DNA from: VYFG01 sp965248685
GTDB lineage: Bacteria; Pseudomonadota; Gammaproteobacteria; Arenicellales; Poriferihabitantaceae
Reading direction: 5' to 3'
NCBI GenBank assembly: GCA_965248685.1
Contig: CBDFKC010000004.1
Coordinates: forward strand, 1-64,000
Length of the DNA: 64,000 nt
Shown: positions 55,960 to 64,000 of the stretch, piece by piece
Layout of the letters: each line of letters begins with the position of its first letter
Numbering within the stretch: position 1 is the first letter of the stretch
Translations under genes and position numbers: made by a program
The notes under the pieces: generated by a model
The model's database searches: none
What the model was told of the DNA's origin: nothing
What the model saw: the letters and a program-made list of their open reading frames with translations, nothing else

Positions 55960-57908
55960 TTGAGTCTCAGTTTCCCAATTTATTTTCTGAAATCACCATT
56001 GGAAATTGTGTGATTCCGAATCGAATTGTTTCTACCGGGCATCATACTTATCTATCAGACGTGGTGCCTGACGAACGCCTGGTGGCGTATCACCAGGCCC
56101 GGGCCAAAGGTGGCGCCGGTCTGATCGTTTCAGAAATCGTAGCGGCCCATGCAAGCGCGGGATTCTCCAGTAACCTGCTGCAGGCGCGGGATCATGATGC
56201 CATTCCTGCCTATCAAAAATTAACCCGGGCCTGTCATCAGCATGGCAGCAAGATGTTCGCTCAATTGTTTCATCCGGGTCGTGAAGTCCTTTCTTCTCCC
56301 AGTGGCATGCTGCCGGTTGCCTGGGCGCCTTCCGCGGTGCCCAACGAACGGTTTCATATTATGCCAAAGCCTATGCCAGTGGAGATGATTGTGGACGTTG
56401 TTGCGGGTCATGGCAACGCCGCTGCCATATTAGCGGAAGCCGGATTCGATGGTTTTGAAATTGTGGCCAATCACGGATATCTACCAGCGCAATTTCTCAA
56501 TCCACGGACCAATCTGCGACAGGATGAATACGGTGGTGACGACAACGGGCGGCGTAAATTCTTGGTCGGTTTAATTCAACAAATCCGAAAATCTGCGCCA
56601 GGGTTGGTTGTTGGTCTACGAATATCCGGAAACGAAATGGATGATCTTGGATTAACCCTTGATGAAGTAGTGACCAATGGCCGGGCATTAGCGCCTCTAC
56701 TTGATTACCTCAGCATAGTGGCTGGTACCTCGGCGAGTCTTGCTGGTTCGGTTCATATCGTGCCGCCTATGGGAATAGATCCTGGCTACGTAAGTCCCCA
56801 ATCAGAAGTACTTCGTCATGAAACTTCTCTTCCCGTCATAGTGACCGGGAGAATCAATCAACCCCAGGTGGCGGAACAAATAATTGCCAGGGGTGAGGCC
56901 GATCTTTGCGGAATGACCCGCGCCATGATTTGTGATCCTGATATGGCGATTAAAGCGAAGCGAGGGCAATTCGAGCAGATTCGTGCCTGTATAGGCTGCA
57001 ATCAATCGTGCATTGGCCGTGCCCATAAAGGCTTAGGCATTTCCTGTATTCAACATCCCGAGTCAGGTCGTGAAATCGAATTCGCTACGCTACCTGAAAT
57101 TGATCGTAGCAAAAAAATTATGGTGGTGGGCGGTGGCCCTGCCGGAATGAAAGCCGCTGCTATTGCCGCTGCCAGAGGACATCAAGTTAGCCTGCATGAA
57201 CAACAGCTACATCTTGGCGGTCAAGCCCAACTTGCCGCGGATTTGCCGGGGCGAGAAGACTTTGCTGGTATCACCGAAAACCTTTCCCGGGAAATGACTG
57301 ATGCCGGTGTCCAGGTTTCAACCAATTCCATGGTTACCCTGGAAACAATTTCTGTTGAGCAACCCGATCAGGTGATTTTGGCAACAGGCGCGCTACCCCT
57401 GCTTCCCGATTTCGCAGGAAATGACCTGGACAACGTTGTAACCGCCTGGGGTATTCTGAATAACGATGTAGCATTGGGTCAACGAGTAGTAATCGCAGAT
57501 TGGCGATCCGATTGGATTGGCCTGGGGTTGGCCGAGAAACTGGCACGGGAGGGGCGGCAAGTAACGCTGTTTACCAACGCTGCGATGGCCGGGGAGACAC
57601 TACAGATTTATACCAGAAATCATTATTTGGGACGGGTTAAAAAACTGGGCGTCGACATTACCGCCCATGCGAGGCTTTACGGTTTCGACGGTGATACCGT
57701 TTTCTTTCAGGACACCATTACAATGGAACCCATCGAGGTCGAGTCGGTTGATACATTGGTGTTGTCCATGGGACATTCCTCACTGAATAGATTGGAACTG
57801 GAGTTGAAGCAAACCAATATCGAATACCATTGTATTGGCGATTGCGTAACCCCGCGCACCGCTGAAGAAGCGGTGTACGACGGCTTACAAATCGCCTGGA
57901 ATATTTAG
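55956..57908 (+). CDS. TMADH/2,4-dienoyl-CoA-reductase-like iron-sulfur flavoprotein
   Basis: A 650-residue flavoprotein: FMN barrel (FPNLFSEITIGNCVIPNRIV, NLRQDEYGGDDNGRRKFLVG), iron-sulfur site RACIGCNQSCIGRAHKGLGI with CIQHPESG, and C-terminal FAD/NAD folds (MVVGGGPAGMKAAAIAAARG). Related proteins demethylate N-methyl amino acids or amines such as stachydrine and reduce dienoyl-CoA. ATGA overlap with the MttB-family gene makes joint action on one methylated substrate likely. Sequence differs in its Fe-S loop from the TMADH-like protein at 48738. Confidence 0.9.
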   Translation: MIESQFPNLFSEITIGNCVIPNRIVSTGHHTYLSDVVPDERLVAYHQARAKGGAGLIVSEIVAAHASAGFSSNLLQARDHDAIPAYQKLTRACHQHGSKMFAQLFHPGREVLSSPSGMLPVAWAPSAVPNERFHIMPKPMPVEMIVDVVAGHGNAAAILAEAGFDGFEIVANHGYLPAQFLNPRTNLRQDEYGGDDNGRRKFLVGLIQQIRKSAPGLVVGLRISGNEMDDLGLTLDEVVTNGRALAPLLDYLSIVAGTSASLAGSVHIVPPMGIDPGYVSPQSEVLRHETSLPVIVTGRINQPQVAEQIIARGEADLCGMTRAMICDPDMAIKAKRGQFEQIRACIGCNQSCIGRAHKGLGISCIQHPESGREIEFATLPEIDRSKKIMVVGGGPAGMKAAAIAAARGHQVSLHEQQLHLGGQAQLAADLPGREDFAGITENLSREMTDAGVQVSTNSMVTLETISVEQPDQVILATGALPLLPDFAGNDLDNVVTAWGILNNDVALGQRVVIADWRSDWIGLGLAEKLAREGRQVTLFTNAAMAGETLQIYTRNHYLGRVKKLGVDITAHARLYGFDGDTVFFQDTITMEPIEVESVDTLVLSMGHSSLNRLELELKQTNIEYHCIGDCVTPRTAEEAVYDGLQIAWNI

Positions 57909-57923
57909 TGTAATTAAGAAACC

Positions 57924-59612
57924 ATGACACAACAGAAAATATCTGGGGGAGAAGCGGTCTATCGGGTTCTGCGGGATCAGGGATTCGACACCGTATTTGG
58001 TTTGCTGGGCGGTTCTATGCTGGAACTGTTTGACGCGATTTATAGTGACAAGTCTATGCACTATATTGGTGCCAGGGACGAACGGGCGGCAGGTCATATG
58101 GCGGACAGCTATGCGCGTATCACCGGTGGCCCCGGAATTGTTCTGGGTGCCCAAGCCGGACCGGGGGTAGTGAATCTCACCACTTCGGTTGCCGAAGCAC
58201 ATCTGGCCTATTCGCCATTGGTGGTTATTGCCGGAGCGATTAGCCGTCATGACCTGGGTAAAGATACGTTCCAGGAAGTCGATCAGGTCGCGTTGTTTGC
58301 GCCAATTTGTAAACGGTCAATGCTGGTTAACCATGCGGAAAGACTTGCACCAATGTTACGGGACGCGATTCGCCTCGCAATGAGTGGGCGGCGTGGACCC
58401 GTGGTACTACATGTGCCCAGAGACTTATTTTCTACAAAGGTAAAAGCTCCTGACGTCACTAAGGTGATCCCTGCAAAACCGAGTCAACCCCTGGCATCGG
58501 ATATCGATGGGATTATCGACGCAATCGAGCAATCGAAGGCGCCAGTAATAGTGGCAGGTGGCGGTATCAAGTGGGCCGGAGGTTGGGATCAATTAAGGGT
58601 GCTGGCGGAGAAGCTGAATATTCCTGTGGTCGCCTCCACCGGACATGCCGACATTCTTCCCCATGGACACCTTTTGTTTGCCGGACAGGCAGGCCCCAGA
58701 GGAAATCGGGTCGCCAGTCGACTGACTCGGGATGCTGATCTAATATTGGTATTGGGTGCACGGCTGGCTTTTAATTCGACGTTTCATAGTCATGACTATG
58801 TTTCAGCGGACGCCAAAATAATTCAGGTCGATATTGAGGCCAGCGCTATCGGCCGTTATTTCCCGGTATCACTGGGCATTCAGGCTGATGCGCTGGGAAC
58901 AGTACTTGCGCTGCAGGAGAAAATCAAACCGGCGAACGCTATTAGTTCTGAACGGGATCGTTGGCTCAAACAGTTTACTGCGGAACGGCAAGATTTGCTG
59001 GCCGAACGCGAAACAGAGGCGAACAATGAGGCGCTGCCAATGCATCCGCAGCGGGTCCTGGCAGAAATTCGTCAGCTACTGCCCGAAAATGCCATCGTAA
59101 CCCTGGATACTGGAAACGTATGCCTGCAAGCCGCTGATCGATTAGCGCACTACCAGACACCAGGCTTGGTGACGCCACTCGATTTCGGGTTAGTTGGTTT
59201 TGGCTACGCCGCTGCATTGGGTGCTCAGGCTGCTGTGCCGGCGCGAACCGTGGTTTCTATTATGGGTGACGGCGGATTTGGTTTTACCATGAGCGAGATT
59301 ACCACCGCGGTACGATATCAACTGCCGGTGATTGCCATAGTGCTGGATAATGGTGCCTGGGGTGCCGAAAAAGCCTATCAACAGGAATTTTTTGGTGGGC
59401 GCCTGCTTGGCGCAGAAATCAACAGTCCGGCATACGATGAGGTTGCCAAACTCTGTGGCGCAGATGGCTACAAAGCCAGCCTACCAGGGGAAGTTGGTCA
59501 AGCTCTCGAACAGGCGATTAATAAAAAGCGTCCAGCAGTCATCCATGTCAAGACTGATCCATCGGCATTGAATACATTACGCAAAGATTTATTCGAGCCT
59601 TCGAGTAAATAA
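57924..59612 (+). CDS. Thiamine-diphosphate enzyme, acetolactate-synthase fold, Xsc-like end
   Basis: A 562-residue ThDP enzyme. Glu53 in GARDERAAGHMADSYAR is the cofactor-activating Glu. The ThDP-binding motif is IMGDGGFGFTMSEITTAVRY then QLPVIAIVLDNGAWGAEKAY, with D-N where most have N-N; the N-x-x-W-G-A-E-K run is similar to sulfoacetaldehyde acetyltransferase (Xsc). It may cleave or condense a 2-oxo acid or an aldehyde. Without a known partner set this is not assignable. Sits 15 bp after the flavoprotein in the MttB-family operon. Confidence 0.88.
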   Translation: MTQQKISGGEAVYRVLRDQGFDTVFGLLGGSMLELFDAIYSDKSMHYIGARDERAAGHMADSYARITGGPGIVLGAQAGPGVVNLTTSVAEAHLAYSPLVVIAGAISRHDLGKDTFQEVDQVALFAPICKRSMLVNHAERLAPMLRDAIRLAMSGRRGPVVLHVPRDLFSTKVKAPDVTKVIPAKPSQPLASDIDGIIDAIEQSKAPVIVAGGGIKWAGGWDQLRVLAEKLNIPVVASTGHADILPHGHLLFAGQAGPRGNRVASRLTRDADLILVLGARLAFNSTFHSHDYVSADAKIIQVDIEASAIGRYFPVSLGIQADALGTVLALQEKIKPANAISSERDRWLKQFTAERQDLLAERETEANNEALPMHPQRVLAEIRQLLPENAIVTLDTGNVCLQAADRLAHYQTPGLVTPLDFGLVGFGYAAALGAQAAVPARTVVSIMGDGGFGFTMSEITTAVRYQLPVIAIVLDNGAWGAEKAYQQEFFGGRLLGAEINSPAYDEVAKLCGADGYKASLPGEVGQALEQAINKKRPAVIHVKTDPSALNTLRKDLFEPSSK

Positions 59613-59685
59613 CGCGAAATCCTGACCAGCTACTTTTCAATGTTACTAACTGCTTTAACAAGAATCGCTGCTGAGAAAATTTGTC

Positions 59686-61197
59686 ATGCAATCTGATCAG
59701 GAATTGCCTGAATTCGTCGATGTAGTTATCGTCGGGGGCGGAAACGCGGCACTATGCGCGGCGCTTTCTGCCAGAGAGAGCGGCGTCCGGGTGTTAGTGC
59801 TGGAACGCGCTGATCGTGAAGAATCGGGTGGCAATAGTCGGTTCACCGCTGGTGCCATTCGATGCGTTTACGACGGGATCGAAGACTTAGTCCGACTGAT
59901 GCCCGATCTGACCGACCAAGAAATTGCCAAAACTGATTTTGGTACATATACCAGGGAGCAGTTTTTCGACGACATGGGGCGTATTACCGAGTATCGCTGT
60001 GATCCGGATATGGTGGAGTTACTGGTTAACCGTAGCAAGGAAACTCTATTGTGGATGCAGTCTAAAGGCGTGCGATTCCAACCTATCTGGGGCCGACAAG
60101 CTTTTCAGGTAGACGGCAGATTTAAATTTTGGGGCGGGTTAACTGTCGAGACCTGGGGCGGTGGTCCCGGGTTGGTGGATAGTTTGACCAAAGCTGCGAC
60201 TACACAGGAAATTAGTATCGCTTATGGAACGAGAGCAACGTCACTGATTACCGATGATTGCGGTGTTACCGGTGTCCAGGTCAAAACTAAAACCGGGTTC
60301 AAACAAATTCGCAGCAATAGCGTGGTACTGGCCTCCGGTGGGTTTGAGGCAAATCACGAATGGCGCGCGCGGTATCTGGGCCCGGGCTGGGATTTAGCCA
60401 AGGTGAGGGGCTCTCGGTTTAATACCGGGGATGGTATCAAAATGGCACTGGACATCGGTGCCGCCCCGTTTGGCCATTGGTCCGGCTGCCATGCCGTGGG
60501 GTGGGACCGTAACGCGCCCGAGTTTGGGGATTTGAGCGTTGGCGACGGTTTCCAAAAACATTCTTATCCGTTTTCCATCATGCTCAACGCCAATGGAGAT
60601 CGATTCGTCGATGAAGGCGCGGATTTTCGGAATTATACCTACGCTAAATACGGCGGCGTAATCCTGAATCAACCAGGTCAATTCGCCTGGCAGATATTTG
60701 ATCAGAAGGTGACGCATCTATTGCGCGATGAGTATCGAATAAAGCAAATAACCAAGGTCGAAGCGCCAACCCTTGAGCAACTGGTTGATAAACTGGATGG
60801 GGTGAATCCGGCCAATGCGTTGCACACGATAAAGCGATACAACGAGGCTGTTAACACAGAGATTGCATTTAATCCCAACATCAAAGACGGTCGTTGTACC
60901 AATGGATTAGCGCTTGCTAAATCCAATTGGTCGAATACCTTGGATACACCACCGTACCAGGCTTATGCAGTAAGCTGTGGCATTACATTTACCTTCGGCG
61001 GTCTGCGAATTAATCAGTCCGGTAATGTTCTAGATTCAGATTTGGAACCGATAGATGGATTATATGCAGCGGGTGAATTGGTCGGGGGGCTATTTTATTT
61101 TAACTATCCCGGCGGCACCGGGTTAATGGCAGGGTCGGTTTTCGGACGGCTTGCGGGGGCTTCGGCGGCGAGACCCAAGGCGATGGAAAAGACGTGA
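59686..61197 (+). CDS. TcuA-like FAD-dependent dehydrogenase
   Basis: A 503-residue flavoprotein of the fumarate-reductase/tricarballylate dehydrogenase (TcuA) group: VDVVIVGGGNAALCAALSAR with GGNSRFTAGAIR at the FAD site, GGLTVETWGGGPGLVDSLTK, VVLASGGFEANHEWRARYLG and the C-terminal FNYPGGTGLMAGSVFGRLAG. TcuA oxidises tricarballylate to cis-aconitate. No TcuB electron-transfer gene or TcuC transporter is nearby, so the substrate here is probably another di- or tricarboxylate. Last gene of the operon after a 73-bp gap. Confidence 0.87.
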   Translation: MQSDQELPEFVDVVIVGGGNAALCAALSARESGVRVLVLERADREESGGNSRFTAGAIRCVYDGIEDLVRLMPDLTDQEIAKTDFGTYTREQFFDDMGRITEYRCDPDMVELLVNRSKETLLWMQSKGVRFQPIWGRQAFQVDGRFKFWGGLTVETWGGGPGLVDSLTKAATTQEISIAYGTRATSLITDDCGVTGVQVKTKTGFKQIRSNSVVLASGGFEANHEWRARYLGPGWDLAKVRGSRFNTGDGIKMALDIGAAPFGHWSGCHAVGWDRNAPEFGDLSVGDGFQKHSYPFSIMLNANGDRFVDEGADFRNYTYAKYGGVILNQPGQFAWQIFDQKVTHLLRDEYRIKQITKVEAPTLEQLVDKLDGVNPANALHTIKRYNEAVNTEIAFNPNIKDGRCTNGLALAKSNWSNTLDTPPYQAYAVSCGITFTFGGLRINQSGNVLDSDLEPIDGLYAAGELVGGLFYFNYPGGTGLMAGSVFGRLAGASAARPKAMEKT

Positions 61198-61415
61198 TTT
61201 GGAACTGTAGCTTTTTCGTCGTTGGAGAGTTTGGGTCGGCACACCTTAGTCTATTGGAAGCGGATTTATACAACCCAAAGGACTTTTAGATTGTAATAAG
61301 GCTATTCGCATTGAGGAGTTATAAGCACTAATTAACAATTGGATCAAAGTGCTCGAGTGGCTGTACCTTGACCCGGCACCACCACTCGATCTCGAACTAT
61401 TACATTTCGATTTTT

Positions 61416-61871
61416 TTAACCTTCAGTACGCCCCGGTATGTCCGACATAAACCGGTTGAACTCTTCTTCGTCGGCGCGACGTTTTGCGTTGCTACGGAAT
61501 TCACCAAATCGCCTGGCACGTTCTTTTATCTCTTCCTTGATTTCACGAACCCGGTCGTATTGGGTCTGTTGGAACTCATTGAATATGATATTGCCGGTAC
61601 GGTTATTGCCACCGTGGCCGTCGTTTACACGCCAGCTGCCAGTCATTCGGGACCATTGGTTACGAATCCCCTGGGGCAATTCCTTGACGTTTCGACCGCT
61701 GATGATCCAGTACAGAATGAACAAGCCCAGAGGCCAGAAGAAGACGAAACCCAAAACCATTGCGGCAATATTGAACCCGGACCAATTGCCGCACTTACCC
61801 CATCCGCCACACTGGCGATCCTCTGATTCATGGTTAGGTTGAACATAGGTTGAATTATTTGACGATGACAT
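61416..61871 (-). CDS. DUF2852-family membrane protein
   Basis: A 151-residue protein with one hydrophobic segment (FNIAAMVLGFVFFWPLGLFI, about 33-52) and a long charged C-terminal helix (DRVREIKEEIKERARRFGEF and SNAKRRADEEEFNRFM), as in the DUF2852 family, function unknown. The N-terminus is hydrophilic with a C-G-G-W-G-K-C patch. It is divergent from a TetR gene with a two-site palindrome between them, so it is probably under its control. Confidence 0.82.
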   Translation of the reverse strand: MSSSNNSTYVQPNHESEDRQCGGWGKCGNWSGFNIAAMVLGFVFFWPLGLFILYWIISGRNVKELPQGIRNQWSRMTGSWRVNDGHGGNNRTGNIIFNEFQQTQYDRVREIKEEIKERARRFGEFRSNAKRRADEEEFNRFMSDIPGRTEG

Positions 61872-61959
61872 AACGTGATCTCCTTACTATTAATAATGAA
61901 GCGGTGGCCCATCCTTCAGTGTCCATTTTGGGTTGCATTCGCTTCAATTATTGGTTAAT

Positions 61960-62041
61960 GTGAACACTGTTTACATATAATATACGATCTTCAGAGATAG
62001 TTGCAAGCATTTTCAGCAAAAAAAGTGAACAATGTGTACAT
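61960..62041. promoter_or_regulatory. Two TetR-type operators in a divergent promoter
   Basis: GTGAACACTGTTTACAT (61960-61976) and GTGAACAATGTGTACAT (62025-62041) are two copies of one imperfect palindrome (GTGAACA, centre base, TGTNTAC). They lie between the divergent DUF2852 and TetR genes, the second copy only 21 bases before the TetR start. Likely binding sites of that regulator. Confidence 0.55.
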
Positions 62042-62061
62042 TATCGATCTGAAAACCAGCT

Positions 62062-62685
62062 ATGAAGCAAGAAAACATGGAAAAAAAGGCTTACCACCAC
62101 GGAAATCTCGCGGAATCACTGCTTAATGCAGTGGACCAGATTGCCACTCAATTCGGGCTCGAAGCGGTTACTTTACGAGGGTGTGCGAAGCTCGTGGGGG
62201 TGTCTCCCTCCTCCGCATTCAGGCACTATGTCGATAAACGCGCGTTGTTAACAGCCTTTGCCACCCGGGCGTTGCATCAGCTCTCTGACGCTATGGAGCA
62301 AGCCAATTTAAAAGCTGTCAAGGCGGATGAGAATGCTTTTCTGGCGGTGGGCCTGGCTTACATCGAGTTCGCCCTGGAGAGACCCGCATTTTTTCGAGCG
62401 ATGTGGCGTGAAGAGACGATCTATTCAAACGATGAACAGTATGTGGCGGCCGCCAACAAACTAGGTGCCCATTTAAAGGGGGGCTTCGCAGATACCATAG
62501 ACGATGACGACCCCACCCAATTTTCGCCCCAGGAGTTACTCGCCTGGTCGTCTGTCCACGGATTGGCCAATCTATTCGTTGATGGGCCTGTAGCAAAAAG
62601 CGAAACAAACACGCAAAAATTGATCAGAGCCACCGAAATGATCCACTCACTAACCCCAGCATTCAAAAGATCGGGGTCAATGTAG
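62062..62685 (+). CDS. TetR-family transcriptional regulator
   Basis: A 207-residue TetR regulator. YHHGNLAESLLNAVDQIA and LRGCAKLVGVSPSSAFRHYV form the HTH (about 8-55); the C-terminal domain (about 85-200) resembles the WHG/TetR_C_33 type. Divergent from the DUF2852 gene, with matching operators between. The last codons and the stop lie inside a dispersed repeat: the ending ...KRSGSM-stop is the translation of AAAAGATCGGGGTCAATGTA plus G, so the natural C-terminus was probably altered when the repeat arrived. Confidence 0.9.
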   Translation: MKQENMEKKAYHHGNLAESLLNAVDQIATQFGLEAVTLRGCAKLVGVSPSSAFRHYVDKRALLTAFATRALHQLSDAMEQANLKAVKADENAFLAVGLAYIEFALERPAFFRAMWREETIYSNDEQYVAAANKLGAHLKGGFADTIDDDDPTQFSPQELLAWSSVHGLANLFVDGPVAKSETNTQKLIRATEMIHSLTPAFKRSGSM

Positions 62686-62820
62686 AAATTATTCAGTGCA
62701 TAGAGAATTATTTATTAAAAACTTCCCTATACTCTAATTTATAAAGATCGGGGTCAGTGTAGAAACTATTTATTGTATAGAGAATTTTCTATCAAAAACT
62801 TCCCTATACTCTGATTTTTT
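62665..62820 (+). repeat. Tandem pair of about 77-bp units of the GGGTCGGTGTAGAAATT family
   Basis: Unit one (62666-62742) and unit two (62743-62820) are similar along their whole length: each starts AAAGATCGGGGTCARTGTAG and ends with ATAGAGAATT, an A/T loop and AACTTCCCTATACTC. The ATAGAGAA/TTCCCTAT parts form a small hairpin in each unit. This shows a longer unit than the 27-bp copies at 52681. Unit one supplies the TetR stop codon. Confidence 0.85.
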
Positions 62821-62852
62821 GGTTTTACTTCTGATTGACCGAGGTGATATGT

Positions 62853-63380
62853 ATGACAGTTAGTTATCTCAATCCAGCTGCGGATTGCATCACTCCGCCA
62901 AAGTCCTACGATCTGTCTGTCGACATCGATCAGCACCTGGTAATTGGATTGGTAATCAACAAGATTCCAGACTGCGACAGATTTATGGACGAAGTCGAAA
63001 AAGCGCTGCTTTGCTGTGATCGCAAGCTTACCGTTAAAAAGTTCTATACCGGTAAGATTACCTATGCCGATGGCAAGCTAATCGATCAAATTGCAAACGA
63101 ATGCAACGCTGCAATTTGCGCCATTGGACATTGTGGTTCCTGCACCGCGGGTACCGTCAAAGACGGCTTGGCTCTGATTGAGCGAGGTATACCTGCTATC
63201 AGTTTGGTGACAGCGTTATTTTGGGAGCAGTCGACAATGTTGGCGCGTTCCCAGGGCTGGCCCGAGGCGCCGCGAATCAAATTACCTTATCCGGTATGGG
63301 GTACTGATCCCGCTTCTCTCCGAGATGTTGCAAGCACGACGGTTAACGCGGTTTGGCCATTGTTGGAAAATCAAACCTGA
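62853..63380 (+). CDS. UGSC-family protein, cysteine form
   Basis: A 175-residue protein starting at the ATG at 62853, with GAGGTG before it. The defining motif is AICAIGHCGSCTAGTVKDGL, with Cys94 and Cys97 in C-G-S-C; many homologues have selenocysteine at the first place, hence the name UGSC. CDRKLTVKKFYTG and ALIERGIPAISLVTALF are other conserved parts. The family is thought to be redox-active, but no reaction is established to my knowledge. It overlaps the next gene by one base (TGATG); the two usually travel together. Confidence 0.82.
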   Translation: MTVSYLNPAADCITPPKSYDLSVDIDQHLVIGLVINKIPDCDRFMDEVEKALLCCDRKLTVKKFYTGKITYADGKLIDQIANECNAAICAIGHCGSCTAGTVKDGLALIERGIPAISLVTALFWEQSTMLARSQGWPEAPRIKLPYPVWGTDPASLRDVASTTVNAVWPLLENQT

Positions 63381-64000
63381 TGGACAAGGGAGAGATAAAA
63401 CAAACCCAGGTATTTGAAGCCGATTCAGAGCCAAGTGCGATTGAGCACCTGCACGCTTCTGGATGCACCGATGGATTGCCTGTAATTGTGCCGACACCGG
63501 ATCGAGTTTCCGAGATGGTTAACAGAGTAGACCTCGATCCGGATATTGTAATTGGTGTTATGGGTCCCCAGAACGGTGCCGCCAGTGTTGATAAAATTGC
63601 AGCGGCTGCGGTTATGGCAGGCTGTCTGCCCAATTATTTTCCTGTGGTGATCGCTGCCATTAGCGCGGTTAGCGATCCGAAATTTGATCTTACCGAAGTT
63701 AATCAAACTACCCATTGCCTGGCCCCCCTAATTTTAGTCAATGGACCAGCCCGTCGAGAATGTGGCCCAATAGCGCATGGGTTCGGGATTCTTGGACCAG
63801 GCGATCGTGCCAGCGCAAGTATTGGCCGCGCGATATCCCTAGCAATGATCAATATCGCCGGTCGTATACCTGGAACTACGGACATGGCGGTACACAGTAA
63901 CCCTGGAAAGTTTTCTGCCTGCTTTGCAGAAGATGAAGATGCATCGCCTTACCCACCCTATCATGTCAGTATCGGATATTCCTCGAAGGACAGTACGGTA
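63380..64000 (+). CDS. Uncharacterised partner of the UGSC protein (cut by window end)
   Basis: An open frame from the ATG at 63380 to the window end, 207 codons. ASGCTDGLPVIVPTPDRVSE is a hallmark of a large uncharacterised family next to UGSC genes; VMGPQNGAASVDKIAAAAVM, AGCLPNYFPVVIAAISAVSD, LVNGPARRECGP, GILGPGDRASASIGRAISLA and NPGKFSACFAEDEDASPYPP follow in the family order. There is a conserved Cys in GCTDG, which could pair with the UGSC cysteines. The end of the protein is outside the window. Confidence 0.75.
   Translation, partial: MDKGEIKQTQVFEADSEPSAIEHLHASGCTDGLPVIVPTPDRVSEMVNRVDLDPDIVIGVMGPQNGAASVDKIAAAAVMAGCLPNYFPVVIAAISAVSDPKFDLTEVNQTTHCLAPLILVNGPARRECGPIAHGFGILGPGDRASASIGRAISLAMINIAGRIPGTTDMAVHSNPGKFSACFAEDEDASPYPPYHVSIGYSSKDSTV

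Noticed and set aside
61354..61388. Terminator hairpin CGAGTGG/CCACTCG after the TcuA-like gene
   Set aside because: Seven-base stem with a 21-base loop and no U-tract; too weak to annotate.
62853..63380. Selenocysteine in the UGSC motif
   Set aside because: The motif reads C-G-S-C with a normal Cys codon and no in-frame TGA.

Overview
The window looks like an accessory, catabolism-rich stretch of a free-living or host-associated heterotrophic proteobacterium. I infer a marine-type gammaproteobacterium, because the mix is LysR/GntR/TetR/DeoR regulators, many EamA exporters, Rieske oxygenases, TMADH-like flavoenzymes, a CaiB-type CoA transferase, a TauD-like dioxygenase and IS21/IS66 elements, with moderate base composition. 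I saw no rRNA, tRNA or CRISPR array, and taxonomy cannot be fixed from this sequence alone.

Layout. (1) 1-6.7 kb: a LysR tail, a GntR regulator coupled to a small ABM-domain protein, a threonine-dehydratase-like PLP enzyme, then a LysR regulator divergent from a three-gene set: HpaB-type flavin oxygenase, RidA-like protein and Rieske oxygenase. (2) 6.8-16.4 kb: a plastic zone. An EamA transporter is split by an IS21-family element, followed by a small RHH-like protein, a LysE fragment, a transthyretin-like protein, a tandem NTF2-like protein, an orphan PhnD-like protein and an IS66 element with a perfect 8-bp target duplication. (3) 16.4-27 kb: mostly minus-strand amino-acid and acyl-CoA genes (cupin, GNAT, group II decarboxylase, EamA exporter, D-threonine-aldolase-type enzyme, SelO overlapping a truncated PEP mutase/isocitrate lyase family gene, CoA transferase plus enoyl-CoA hydratase). 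(4) 27-34.7 kb: a TauD-like dioxygenase, then a DeoR-ugpCBAE-like ABC import operon ending in an EEP-fold hydrolase and a HAD phosphatase. (5) 35-45 kb: DUF3750, LysR and a small divergent protein, EamA exporter, GGCT-like protein, an HcnABC-like three-subunit dehydrogenase locus in which two subunits have lost their centres, a second Rieske oxygenase, and a class V aminotransferase-fold enzyme divergent from an arylformamidase-like hydrolase. (6) 45-53 kb: OsmC, MocA-like/XdhC/SDR, a TMADH-like flavoprotein, a divergent MBL protein with a degenerate metal site, the remnant of a second TMADH-like gene, a ferritin-like protein and a HIT protein. (7) 53.4-61.2 kb: LysR divergent from an operon of MttB-family methyltransferase, TMADH/dienoyl-CoA-reductase-like flavoprotein, Xsc-like ThDP enzyme and TcuA-like flavoprotein, the best candidate here for an undescribed pathway. 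(8) 61.4-64 kb: DUF2852, TetR with a two-site operator, and a UGSC-family protein with its usual uncharacterised partner, cut by the window end.

Two themes recur. First, genes acting on N-methylated, amino or carboxylated small molecules (two Rieske oxygenases, MttB-like, three TMADH-like loci, HcnABC-like, TcuA-like) suggest catabolism of methylated amines or related osmolytes; this is inference from family membership. Second, the region is eroding: several genes survive as ends with the middle removed, and intergenic regions carry two related families of short repeats (cores GGGTCGGTGTAGAAATT and GGGACAGTATACTT) that form inverted pairs, overlap stop codons and sit between convergent or divergent genes.
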